A stretch of DNA of 64,000 nt, taken from positions 460,001-524,000 of the forward strand of contig NZ_WTYX01000001.1 of assembly GCF_009827395.1 (NCBI RefSeq), given 5' to 3'. Of the stretch, positions 51,953 to 59,841 are shown piece after piece (the first letter of the stretch is position 1; each line of letters starts with the position of its first letter). A model generated the notes under the pieces. That model ran no database searches, was not told the origin of the DNA, and saw nothing but the letters and a program-made list of their open reading frames with translations. The stretch is from Pontixanthobacter aquaemixtae. Its GTDB lineage: Bacteria > Pseudomonadota > Alphaproteobacteria > Sphingomonadales > Sphingomonadaceae. The translations under genes and the position numbers were made by a program.

Positions 51953-52514
51953 ACCCCGCTGATTTGAGCAGCGCGCGAGTCTCGTAAAGCGGCAATCCCA
52001 TGACGCTGGAATGGCTACCCTGAATGCTCACAATCAACCCTTCGGCCGCGCCCTGGATGGCATAGCCGCCGGCTTTGCCTTCCCATTCTCCGCTGGCCAG
52101 ATAGCTGGACAGTTCGGCGCCAGACAGGCGTTTGAACTTGACGATGGTTTCGTTCAGCTTTTCGCGCAATGTCCCGTCGGGCGAAAGCAACGCCACCGAA
52201 CTCAGAACGCGGTGGCGGCGGCCTGACAGAAGCTCCAGACATTTGCGCGCGGTGGCTTCATCTTCTGCCTTGGGCAAAATGCGCCGACCAACAGCAACGA
52301 CTGTATCACCCGCAAGGACAAACCCGTCCGCCGACGCGCCGGCGAGCGCTTTTTCACGCCCTATGCGGCGGGCATATTCTTTGGGTAATTCATGCTCCAG
52401 CGGGTCCTCATCGATATCCGCTGGAGCGATCCGGGCCGGTTCAACGCCGATGCGGGCAAGAAGATCTCGGCGCCGCGGGCTGGCCGAAGCCAAAATCAGT
52501 TTGGGCGATGTCAT
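51939..52514 (-). CDS. maf: Maf-like nucleoside triphosphate pyrophosphatase
   Basis: 191 residues from ATG 52514 (a TTG at 52529, directly after the infA stop, is an alternative). Family signature LILASASPRRRDLLARIG at the N-terminus, then VLAGDTVVAVGRRILPKA and GKAGGYAIQGAAEGLI. Maf proteins hydrolyse non-canonical or methylated NTPs and affect septation. It is coupled to infA upstream and overlaps the RNase E/G-like gene by 14 bp. Confidence 0.93.
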   Translation of the reverse strand: MTSPKLILASASPRRRDLLARIGVEPARIAPADIDEDPLEHELPKEYARRIGREKALAGASADGFVLAGDTVVAVGRRILPKAEDEATARKCLELLSGRRHRVLSSVALLSPDGTLREKLNETIVKFKRLSGAELSSYLASGEWEGKAGGYAIQGAAEGLIVSIQGSHSSVMGLPLYETRALLKSAGFAIG

Positions 52515-52529
52515 CGCCGCATCAGGCAA

Positions 52530-52796
52530 TTAAGCGCTGGGTGCGCCGGGGTCGCGCGGGTCGGGGCCGCCGCGTCCGGGCATAAAGCGATAGGTAATTC
52601 GCGCCTTGGTCAGATCATAAGGTGTCAGTTCGCACAGAACTTCGTCACCGACCAAAACACGGATGCGGTTCTTGCGCATCTTCCCGGCAGTATGGCCAAG
52701 GACTTCATGTCCATTCTCAAGCTCTACCCGGAACATCGCGTTTGGAAGCAGCTCAACCACTTTCCCGCGCATTTCGAGGAGTTCTTCTTTAGCCAT
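52530..52796 (-). CDS. infA: Translation initiation factor IF-1
   Basis: 88 residues; OB-fold factor that occupies the ribosomal A site during initiation. It begins [20 protein letters not shown] and contains [20 protein letters not shown] and [15 protein letters not shown], the standard IF-1 core of about 72 residues. A C-terminal extension of 16 residues ([17 protein letters not shown]) is Pro/Gly-rich and lies beyond the core. First gene of the minus-strand infA-maf-RNase-yacG operon. Confidence 0.97.
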   Translation of the reverse strand: MAKEELLEMRGKVVELLPNAMFRVELENGHEVLGHTAGKMRKNRIRVLVGDEVLCELTPYDLTKARITYRFMPGRGGPDPRDPGAPSA

Positions 52797-52962
52797 ATAT
52801 TTTCATAACCTATGTAGTTGGTCGAATAGTGTTGCGCGCCCATAGCCCCAGGCGGGACAAAAGGGAAGCCTGACCCTTATGGCGCGGGGCATTCACCCTA
52901 CTGTCATGAAATTACGACAAATTGATACGAAACGCGGCTTGCGTTTATCTGTATCGCTGCAA

Positions 52963-55900
52963 ATGGCTTTTCGCATGTTAGATCCCAAACTTCTTTGCTC
53001 CTGCGCAATCCTCGCGCTTGCCACTCCATCCTACGTTGTCGCTCAAGAAAATCTTGCAACCCAACCGGAAGAAGAGATCACCCTTGATGACACGATTGTG
53101 GTTGTGGGTGAACGTATTCGCGGCCAGGTCGATACAGAGCAGGAGCCGATCCTCGAACTGAATGAAGAAGATATTGCGGCCTATGGGGCAGGCTCGATTG
53201 CCGATCTGGTCGAAGCATTGGGACCGCAAACGGAATCCTCTCGCGGGCGCGGCGGCCCTCCGGTATTCCTGATCAACGGCGTCCGCGTCGGCAGTTTCCG
53301 CGAGTTTCGTTCCTATCCGCCAGAAGCGATCCGCAAGGTAGAGGTCCTTCCCGAGGAAACAGCACAGAAATTCGGCTTTGCGCCCGACCGGCGTGTGGTG
53401 AATTTCATCCTCAAGGATGATTTTTCGGCTGTGACAGTCGAGGCGGAATACGAACAGCCTTCCATTGGTGGCTATTCGCGAACCGAGCAGGAAGCGACCT
53501 TGCTCAAAATTACCGGCGGCGGACGCCTGAACTTCAATCTCGAACTGAACGACACCACGCTGCTGACGGAAAGCGAACGTGATATTGTCCAAACAGAAAG
53601 CAGCATTCCCGATGTTGCGACCGACCCTGATCCGGCCGAATATCGCAGTCTGATTGCCGACAGCGCGGATATCGAGGCGACAGCCAATTATGCCAAAGCC
53701 TTTCTGGATAGCGGCAGTTCGCTTGGCCTGAACGCAACGTTCAACAGAAGCGACAGCCGCAGCCTGTCCGGGTTGGACAGCGTGCTCTTGACCGATGGGG
53801 CCGGGAATAGCGCGCTTCGCACATTTGGCGCCGACAATCCGCTTGAGCGGCGTTCGCGGACCGACACGTCTTCAACATCGGCGAGTTACAACCGGCCAAT
53901 CGGCGATTGGCAGCTGACCGCAACCGCAGATGGCAGCTACGCAGATTCGACAACAGAGATTGACCGGCGCGCCGATACTTCGGGGCTGGTTGCGGATGCC
54001 TTGGCGGGAACGCTGGCTATCGACGGCATGCTTCCCGCACTGGCTGATGCCGGTTTCGATACCGCCAATCTCAAAACCTATGCCGCCAGCAGCAAGCTGA
54101 CGCTGGCAGGCAGGCCATTCTATCTCCCTGCGGGCGATGTCTCGACCACTTTTGATCTTGGTTATGACTGGACACGTCTGGACAGCGACGATTCCCGCGC
54201 AGGCTCTGCGATCCGGCTAACACGCGGCGATCTTTCGGGCGGTTTCAATGTGTCTGTGCCGATCGCGAGCACGCGCGACGATGTTCTGGCGGCGCTGGGC
54301 AGTGTGACGCTGAACGGGCAGGTCGGGTTCAATCACTATTCGGACTTCGGCACATTGTACCGGTGGAGCGGCGGTGTGAACTGGGCGCCCACGGACACGC
54401 TTGATCTTCAGGCGACCTATGTCTGGCGTGAAGTGCCGCCAAGCCTCGCCCAATTGGGAAATCCGCAGGTTACGACATTCAACGTCCCGACATTTGATTT
54501 TGCGACAGGCGATACCGTTCTTGCGACGGTAACGACCGGCGGAAATCCGTTGCTTCAGGCGGAAACCCAATCGGATTGGAGCGTGTCAGCCAATTGGGAA
54601 GTGCCCTTTATCGAAAATGCGCGCTTCAGGATCGATTATTCGAACAACCGATCCAGCGATGTGTCTTCGTCCTTCCCGTTCTTGACGCCCGAAATAGAAG
54701 CGGCCTTTCCCGGACGGGTGACGCGCGATGCGGGCGGAACCTTGACCGCGATTGACAGCCGTCCGGTCGATTTCTTTGAAACACGCAGCGAACGGCTGAC
54801 CGTCGGGCTGACTTTGCGCGGTGCGTTTGGCGAGGCGCGCCCGCAGGCTGCCCCGGCATCACAGTCGCCAGCTCGATCCGCAGCACAGCCTGCAGGCCGT
54901 CCCGCAGCCGGAGAAGGTCGTGGGAACTTTGCTGCCTTTCGCGAGCGTCTCTGCGCCGATGATGGCGAGGCATTCCTGCTGCGGCTGATCGAAGCTGCAT
55001 CGCGCGGCGAAACAATTGACGAAATTCCCGGTTTCGATCCCCAGCGTGCGCAGATGATGCTGTCCCGTGTTCAAAACGAGGATGGCACGATCAATCGCGA
55101 ACGGCTGGCGCAATTCCGATCGCGCGTTTGCGAGGGCGGAGGGCCGGGTGGTCAAGGCGGCGATAGCGCGGGCGAACGTCCGCGTGGAGCCCCCGATTTT
55201 GCCAATATGAGCGAAGAACAGCGGTCCGCCTTCATGACTTTCCGCACCAAAGTCTGCGCGGCTGATGGCGATGCATTCTTGTTGCGCTTTGTCGAGGCGG
55301 CTGGTCGCGGTGAAGCTTTGGAAGATCTGCCCGGATTTGATCCGGAACGGGCTGAACGAATGATCGCTCGGTTCCGCAATGAAGACGGAACGATCGCTCC
55401 CGAACGGCTGGCGGCGTTCCGGTCACGCATATGCAGCATGCCCGGCGCGGGTCAAGCCAGCGGCCCGCCAGCCGGCGGAAACACCCGTCAGCGCGGTGGC
55501 GGCCCCGGATTTGGGCGGGGCGGCGATGGTCGCGGTCGTTTCTTCTTCAACCTGTCGCACTCATTCGAACTCAACCGCGAAGTGCTGATTGCTCCGGGCG
55601 GTCCTGCGTTGGATTTGCTCAACGGGGATTCGCTCAGCAGCACCGGAACGCCGTCTAATTCCACCCGGATTGAAGCGGGTATGTTCCGCGGCGGCCTCGG
55701 TCTGCGGCTTTCCGCACGCTATACCGGCCCTGCGCGGATTGACGGTACAGGCGCGCCGACCAGCACCGATCTGTTCATCGATGATCTGGCCAGTTTCGAT
55801 CTGCGGCTGTTTGCCGATCTGGGCGAACTGCTCAAGAAGGATGACGGGATATTCAAGGGAATGCGGATGTCATTCCGCTTCGACAACATCTTTGATGGCC

Positions 55901-56007
55901 GCCGCATCGTGCGCGACGGTAATGGCGATATTCCGGTCAGCTACCAGCCGCTGCTGATCGACCCGACCGGACGCTATCTGGGAATGGAAATTCGCAAGCT
56001 GTTCTAG
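52963..56007 (+). CDS. TonB-dependent receptor with duplicated Cys-containing insert
   Basis: Outer-membrane receptor of about 1014 residues from ATG 52963 (ATG 52879, 52906 and 52975 are alternatives; 52963 gives a clean signal ending VVAQ). A TonB-box-like DDTIVVVGERI and a plug domain (PPVFLINGVRVGSFREF, VEVLPEETAQKFGFAPDRR) are followed by the barrel. Between two barrel parts (about 54840-55545) is a non-barrel insert with two copies of a Cys-x58-Cys unit (54937-55131 and 55240-55434; 41 of 65 positions identical), then a Gly/Arg-rich stretch. Ligand unknown. The barrel resumes with FFFNLSHSFELNREVLI and ends in KLF, with terminal Phe as usual. Confidence 0.87.
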   Translation: MAFRMLDPKLLCSCAILALATPSYVVAQENLATQPEEEITLDDTIVVVGERIRGQVDTEQEPILELNEEDIAAYGAGSIADLVEALGPQTESSRGRGGPPVFLINGVRVGSFREFRSYPPEAIRKVEVLPEETAQKFGFAPDRRVVNFILKDDFSAVTVEAEYEQPSIGGYSRTEQEATLLKITGGGRLNFNLELNDTTLLTESERDIVQTESSIPDVATDPDPAEYRSLIADSADIEATANYAKAFLDSGSSLGLNATFNRSDSRSLSGLDSVLLTDGAGNSALRTFGADNPLERRSRTDTSSTSASYNRPIGDWQLTATADGSYADSTTEIDRRADTSGLVADALAGTLAIDGMLPALADAGFDTANLKTYAASSKLTLAGRPFYLPAGDVSTTFDLGYDWTRLDSDDSRAGSAIRLTRGDLSGGFNVSVPIASTRDDVLAALGSVTLNGQVGFNHYSDFGTLYRWSGGVNWAPTDTLDLQATYVWREVPPSLAQLGNPQVTTFNVPTFDFATGDTVLATVTTGGNPLLQAETQSDWSVSANWEVPFIENARFRIDYSNNRSSDVSSSFPFLTPEIEAAFPGRVTRDAGGTLTAIDSRPVDFFETRSERLTVGLTLRGAFGEARPQAAPASQSPARSAAQPAGRPAAGEGRGNFAAFRERLCADDGEAFLLRLIEAASRGETIDEIPGFDPQRAQMMLSRVQNEDGTINRERLAQFRSRVCEGGGPGGQGGDSAGERPRGAPDFANMSEEQRSAFMTFRTKVCAADGDAFLLRFVEAAGRGEALEDLPGFDPERAERMIARFRNEDGTIAPERLAAFRSRICSMPGAGQASGPPAGGNTRQRGGGPGFGRGGDGRGRFFFNLSHSFELNREVLIAPGGPALDLLNGDSLSSTGTPSNSTRIEAGMFRGGLGLRLSARYTGPARIDGTGAPTSTDLFIDDLASFDLRLFADLGELLKKDDGIFKGMRMSFRFDNIFDGRRIVRDGNGDIPVSYQPLLIDPTGRYLGMEIRKLF
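54937..55434 (+). repeat. Internal tandem protein repeat inside the TonB receptor
   Basis: Two units, 54937-55131 and 55240-55434, each 65 codons, start FRxx(L/V)C and end FRSR(V/I)C. The cysteine codons are at 54952, 55129, 55255 and 55432, so both units have 59-residue Cys spacing and the period is exactly 101 codons. 41 of 65 aligned positions are identical, including AFLLR, PGFDP, NEDGTI and ERLA. Confidence 0.9.
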
Positions 56008-56017
56008 CTGCTGGCGG

Positions 56018-56821
56018 TCAGTGCAGGCTCGTTTTGGGGAATAGGAAGCTGGCGAAGCCGCGCGCTTCAAACGGTTTCCATTCCCCTTCCGCCTGGGCCA
56101 GCCGGTCCGCGATTGCGTACATCACCGAAGGGTTCACGCCCAGGCCGATATGGCTTGCGATGACTTCGATATTCTCTGTCTGACCTTCGCTGTCAGGATG
56201 GGGATGCTGGACCGAGCCGCGCCAATGGACAACGCCGTCCCCTTTGGTCAGGATCGAGGTTGTCGGGACGGGCGGCGCATCGGCCAGATTGGCGAAATTG
56301 CCGTCGCGCTGCGGCTCCGGCTGGTCGCCGTTGAAATATTGGAACAGCCGGTGGACATTGGTATGCGCGCCCGGTTCGTTGGCAATTGGGCTGCCAAGCG
56401 AAATCACGCTGCGGACATGTTCGGGCGTGGCCTTGGCCAGCTCGCGGGCAAGCACACCGCCAAGGCTCCAGCCGACAATCGAAATTTTCCCGCCGGTGCG
56501 TTCTGACAATTCGGTAACGCGCGCTGTCATCGCATCGACCCGCTCGTTGGTGATGTGAATGTTGCGGCCCAGATTCCATCCCGCCGCGTGATAGCCAAGC
56601 CCCTTCAAAACAGACCGGATTGCAGCAGTTGATCTGTCACCCGCGAGAAAGCCGGGCAGTACCAGAACACCATGCCCATCGCCCTTGGGCAGCGCTTTCA
56701 TCATCGGCCGCAGCGCGATGAAACTGGCCAATTCAGCCATAGCCCGGCTTGGCTCGGTCAAGGCGAGCAAGCGGTGCGGCGCGCGCGGCGCGCGCGTTTC
56801 GGTCATGGTTGCGCTGGTCAT
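56018..56821 (-). CDS. Alpha/beta hydrolase (esterase/lipase-like)
   Basis: 267 residues. Nucleophile Ser in VGWSLGGVLARELAK; His probably in ASHIGLGVNPSVMYAI; the oxyanion segment is LVLPGFLAGD. Similar to PGAP1-like or triacylglycerol-lipase-like folds without a signal peptide (a short basic N-terminus precedes the domain). It is 67 bp downstream of the wax-ester-synthase-like gene on the same strand, so it may act on the same lipids. Substrate is inferred from context. Confidence 0.85.
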   Translation of the reverse strand: MTSATMTETRAPRAPHRLLALTEPSRAMAELASFIALRPMMKALPKGDGHGVLVLPGFLAGDRSTAAIRSVLKGLGYHAAGWNLGRNIHITNERVDAMTARVTELSERTGGKISIVGWSLGGVLARELAKATPEHVRSVISLGSPIANEPGAHTNVHRLFQYFNGDQPEPQRDGNFANLADAPPVPTTSILTKGDGVVHWRGSVQHPHPDSEGQTENIEVIASHIGLGVNPSVMYAIADRLAQAEGEWKPFEARGFASFLFPKTSLH

Positions 56822-56888
56822 CTGGATATGGGTCCTCTCGAATTGCGACTCTTATATAGTTATCGGGGCATCGTTTTGCAGGTCGCCG

Positions 56889-58505
56889 CTATGTCTTTCT
56901 GGCGCGGCTCTTTGCTGGTGCAGCCTTCTTTGGTGCTGCTTTCTTTGGTGCTGTTCTCTTTGCTGGGGCCTTTTTCGCCGGGCGTTTCTTCGCAGCTGGC
57001 TTCTTGGGGGCTGCTTTTTTGGCTGCGGGTTTAGGCTTTGGTTTCGCCGTTTTCTTGGCAGGCTGGGGCTTGCCCGGCGAAGGTGCGGCGGCCTTGGCGG
57101 CATCGCGCAATTCCTCGAAACTTTCTTCGATGCATTGCGCGTAAAATTCCGGATCGGGCATGATATCGCGGCAGGCGGTGAAAGAGATTGTCGCCTCTTT
57201 CAGATAGCTTTGCACCACATGGCCAAGCCCCATCCCGTCAGTCAGGCAAATCAGGCCCATCATGCTCTCCAACCGTGCGCCGGCTGAATAGAGCGGGATC
57301 GGCGGGCCGGGGACATTGGTGACGACGGTGGTGAAAGGCGGGCCGACCCGATCGGCAAGGCCGAGCCGGGTGTACAGCCGCGCGCCCAGCGCCATGAACA
57401 AGGCGGGGCTGACCTTGCTCATTTCGGTCATATTGCGCGCGCCCATGGCATCGCTCATCGCTTTGCTATTGGTCGTTTGCGAATAGACATATTGTAGCCG
57501 TTCGACCGGATTTTCGAGATGCGTGCCAAGCGGGGCAATCATCGCCGCGACCTGGTTGCCCATATCGCCTTTCTCTCCATCGGTGCGGACGGAAATCGGG
57601 GCCATTGCGGTCAGCGTTTTGTCGGGCAAATCCTCTTTCGCCAATAGGTATCGCCGCATGGCCCCGCCGATAATCGCAAGGAACGCATCGTTGACCTTGG
57701 CCCCCGGCACGGCGGTGCGGATCGCCTTGATATCGGCCAAGGGTACGCTGCGCCCTTCCACCACGCGGTGGCTGGAAATTGTCCGGTTGAAGCGTGTGCG
57801 CGGTGCGATCATTTCGCGGCTCACTTCAAAATCTTTGACCGCAAGCCCCTTGATCGCTTTGGCAACGCCTGGAACCGCGCGCGCGGCAACTTCCAATTGC
57901 TTGGTCGGGTTGGTCAGCGCGTTGAGATAGGATTTGCCCAGCAATTCGGCCGTACTCGGCACTTTTTCCGGCTTCCAGTCATCTGGGCTGTTGAGCGGCG
58001 GCGCATCGGGTGTCAGCGTGTGCTGCGCTTCCATCAGATCGATGCCGCTTTTGCCATCGATCGCCGCGTGGTGGACCTTGGTCACCAAAGCATAGCTGCC
58101 CTTGGCAATGCCAGGGATATTGTCGAGCCCTTCGACCACGGTGAATTCCCAAGGCGGCCGCTTGAGGTCGAGCGGGCGCGCAAAGATACGCGCGGCCTGG
58201 ATGCATAATTGCCGCCAGTCGCCCGGCTGCGGCAGCGCGATATGGCGGATGTGATATTCCAGATCAAAGTCGGGGTCTTGGATCCAGTAGGGATAATCAA
58301 GATCAAACGGGACTTTGACCATCCGTTCGCGAACGAGTTTGGAAAGCTGCAATCGTCCTTCAAAGAAGCTCAAAATATCTTTGAAGCGGACAAACCCGCC
58401 CGGTGCGGTTTCGGGATTGTAGATCAGGATAGAGCCAATATGCATTGGCGAGTTGCGCGTCTCCAGCGCAACGAAAGAGGCGTCCATACCTTGGAGTTGG
58501 CGCAA
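56889..58505 (-). CDS. Wax ester synthase/diacylglycerol acyltransferase with H1-like tail
   Basis: 538 residues. The WS/DGAT active site HHAAIDG (residues 145-151) is intact, and the family start (MDASFVALETRNSPMHIGSI) and C-terminal NVPGPPIPLYSAGARL are clear, so ester-bond lipid synthesis from acyl-CoA is expected. From about residue 467 the protein ends in a 70-residue Lys/Ala/Pro repeat (PAKKTAKPKPKPAAKKAAPK, and so on), like histone H1 or phasin-type DNA-binding tails. The tail is in frame and ends in a normal stop. It precedes the hydrolase gene. Confidence 0.9.
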   Translation of the reverse strand: MRQLQGMDASFVALETRNSPMHIGSILIYNPETAPGGFVRFKDILSFFEGRLQLSKLVRERMVKVPFDLDYPYWIQDPDFDLEYHIRHIALPQPGDWRQLCIQAARIFARPLDLKRPPWEFTVVEGLDNIPGIAKGSYALVTKVHHAAIDGKSGIDLMEAQHTLTPDAPPLNSPDDWKPEKVPSTAELLGKSYLNALTNPTKQLEVAARAVPGVAKAIKGLAVKDFEVSREMIAPRTRFNRTISSHRVVEGRSVPLADIKAIRTAVPGAKVNDAFLAIIGGAMRRYLLAKEDLPDKTLTAMAPISVRTDGEKGDMGNQVAAMIAPLGTHLENPVERLQYVYSQTTNSKAMSDAMGARNMTEMSKVSPALFMALGARLYTRLGLADRVGPPFTTVVTNVPGPPIPLYSAGARLESMMGLICLTDGMGLGHVVQSYLKEATISFTACRDIMPDPEFYAQCIEESFEELRDAAKAAAPSPGKPQPAKKTAKPKPKPAAKKAAPKKPAAKKRPAKKAPAKRTAPKKAAPKKAAPAKSRARKT

Positions 58506-58654
58506 ATTATTTTCCTCTCCGGGGCAGGTCTGATCGCAAAACCGCCTGCACTATGCTTCCTTGGGTAACAGAGTTGCGCCCATCGTCAATGGCAGCCGGG
58601 CAAGGCCATAGACGGTAGCCTTGTGGTGATTGGTGGGTGGCGAGCGCGCCGCTG

Positions 58655-59641
58655 CTAGGCGTGGGTCGGCACTTTCTTCGATGCGCCGATATAGGTCCGC
58701 AAAGATTGCCGGTACCGTTTCATTGACCGGGCGGGCTGGCGCGACTGGACAAGCGGCGGGACTGAAGACGCCTCGGTCTTTCCAAGCACACCCATTTCTT
58801 CCAGCAAACGGGACATTCCCGTCGAGCTGCGGACGCTCATCCCGGCCATTCCGGGTAAATCGGTGCAATCCGCATGGGTCAGGCCGAACAGGAACAACTC
58901 GCGGTACGCCACACGCTCTGCCAATCCGCCGGTTACCCGCAGCCCGAGTTCGGCGGGCAATTGCGAAATCGCGGCATTGAAGCGTTCAAGTTGCAGCTTT
59001 TCGGCGCGGCGGACGCGGTTTTTGACTAGCATCCAATCGGTTGGCGCAAAGCCGTTCGCGACGCGTTCTGCGCGCAATTGCATCACCAATTCGGCAAAGC
59101 TTCCGGCATTGGTCAATTTCATCGTGCCGACGTTGAACTTCGCAACCGAATCCAGATCGACAAAGTTCGGATTTACCGGCGTGACCAGCTTGTCAGCCAG
59201 AGCAATGGCGCGTCTTGCGATGGGTGAATCATGCCCGGCAACGTCGATGACAATCGTATCGCAGCCTTGCCCGCTGCGGGCGATTTCCTGCATCAGCATC
59301 GCACCGCTTTGATGGTTCAGAACAAGATGTTTCGGTGTGGGCAATTCAATGCCCAGACTGCGCGTCGTGGCTTCGCGGTTTTCCAATGCGTGGTCGAGCG
59401 AGCGTTGCCGCTTGTCTAGATCGATCGCCAAAACCTTGTGCCCGGCGCGGGCAAGCGCGACTGACGTATGGAATGCCAGCGTCGATTTCCCGACCCCGCC
59501 TTTTTCATTGGCAAATACGATGACACGTGCGGAAATTTCCGGGCGATTGCGAATGTCCGCCAGAACAACTGATGGATGCTCTCCATCCACGCCGGGTTTG
59601 CCGGTTGCCTGGCTGCCTGCTGCCGGATTGTGAATGCCCAT
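58655..59641 (-). CDS. mipZ: MipZ-like ParA-family division-site ATPase
   Basis: 328 residues. Deviant Walker A KGGVGKST (residues 47-54), Asp of switch II in VIDVAGHDSPIARRAI, and the MipZ-specific features LDKRQRSLDHALENR (like the Caulobacter DLDLRQRTSARFFENR) and YRELFLFGLTHADCT near the end. MipZ forms a pole-to-midcell gradient that restricts FtsZ ring placement. A roughly 35-residue N-terminal extension precedes the core. It shares a 200-bp upstream region with uvrC, dense in GANTC sites. Confidence 0.9.
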   Translation of the reverse strand: MGIHNPAAGSQATGKPGVDGEHPSVVLADIRNRPEISARVIVFANEKGGVGKSTLAFHTSVALARAGHKVLAIDLDKRQRSLDHALENREATTRSLGIELPTPKHLVLNHQSGAMLMQEIARSGQGCDTIVIDVAGHDSPIARRAIALADKLVTPVNPNFVDLDSVAKFNVGTMKLTNAGSFAELVMQLRAERVANGFAPTDWMLVKNRVRRAEKLQLERFNAAISQLPAELGLRVTGGLAERVAYRELFLFGLTHADCTDLPGMAGMSVRSSTGMSRLLEEMGVLGKTEASSVPPLVQSRQPARSMKRYRQSLRTYIGASKKVPTHA

Positions 59642-59689
59642 AACTGCCCCTCGGTCCCCATTTCACCGCCGAATTGCGCAGTCCAGCGC

Positions 59690-59796
59690 GACTCGGGATT
59701 CGCCCGATAGTGTCGCCAATTCACATGTTTTCCACAAGTAAATTCGATTCTCGTTTCGGGACGAAAGACCACTGAAATGATTCAGTGTTTTGAATC
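59690..59796. promoter_or_regulatory. mipZ/uvrC divergent control region with five GANTC sites
   Basis: GANTC occurs at 59690-59694, 59697-59701, 59746-59750, 59779-59783 and 59792-59796, where less than one is expected. The last two sit in a repeated 9-mer TGANTCAGT, 13 bp apart, and the first of these is part of a perfect palindrome ACTGAA-atga-TTCAGT (59771-59786). A DnaA-like box TTTTCCACA is at 59728-59736. In Caulobacter mipZ transcription responds to CcrM methylation, so the same is likely here. Confidence 0.7.
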
Positions 59797-59841
59797 AGTT
59801 GGGTAGGTGTCATCTGACGCATTCGAGGCTATGCTTCGCGC

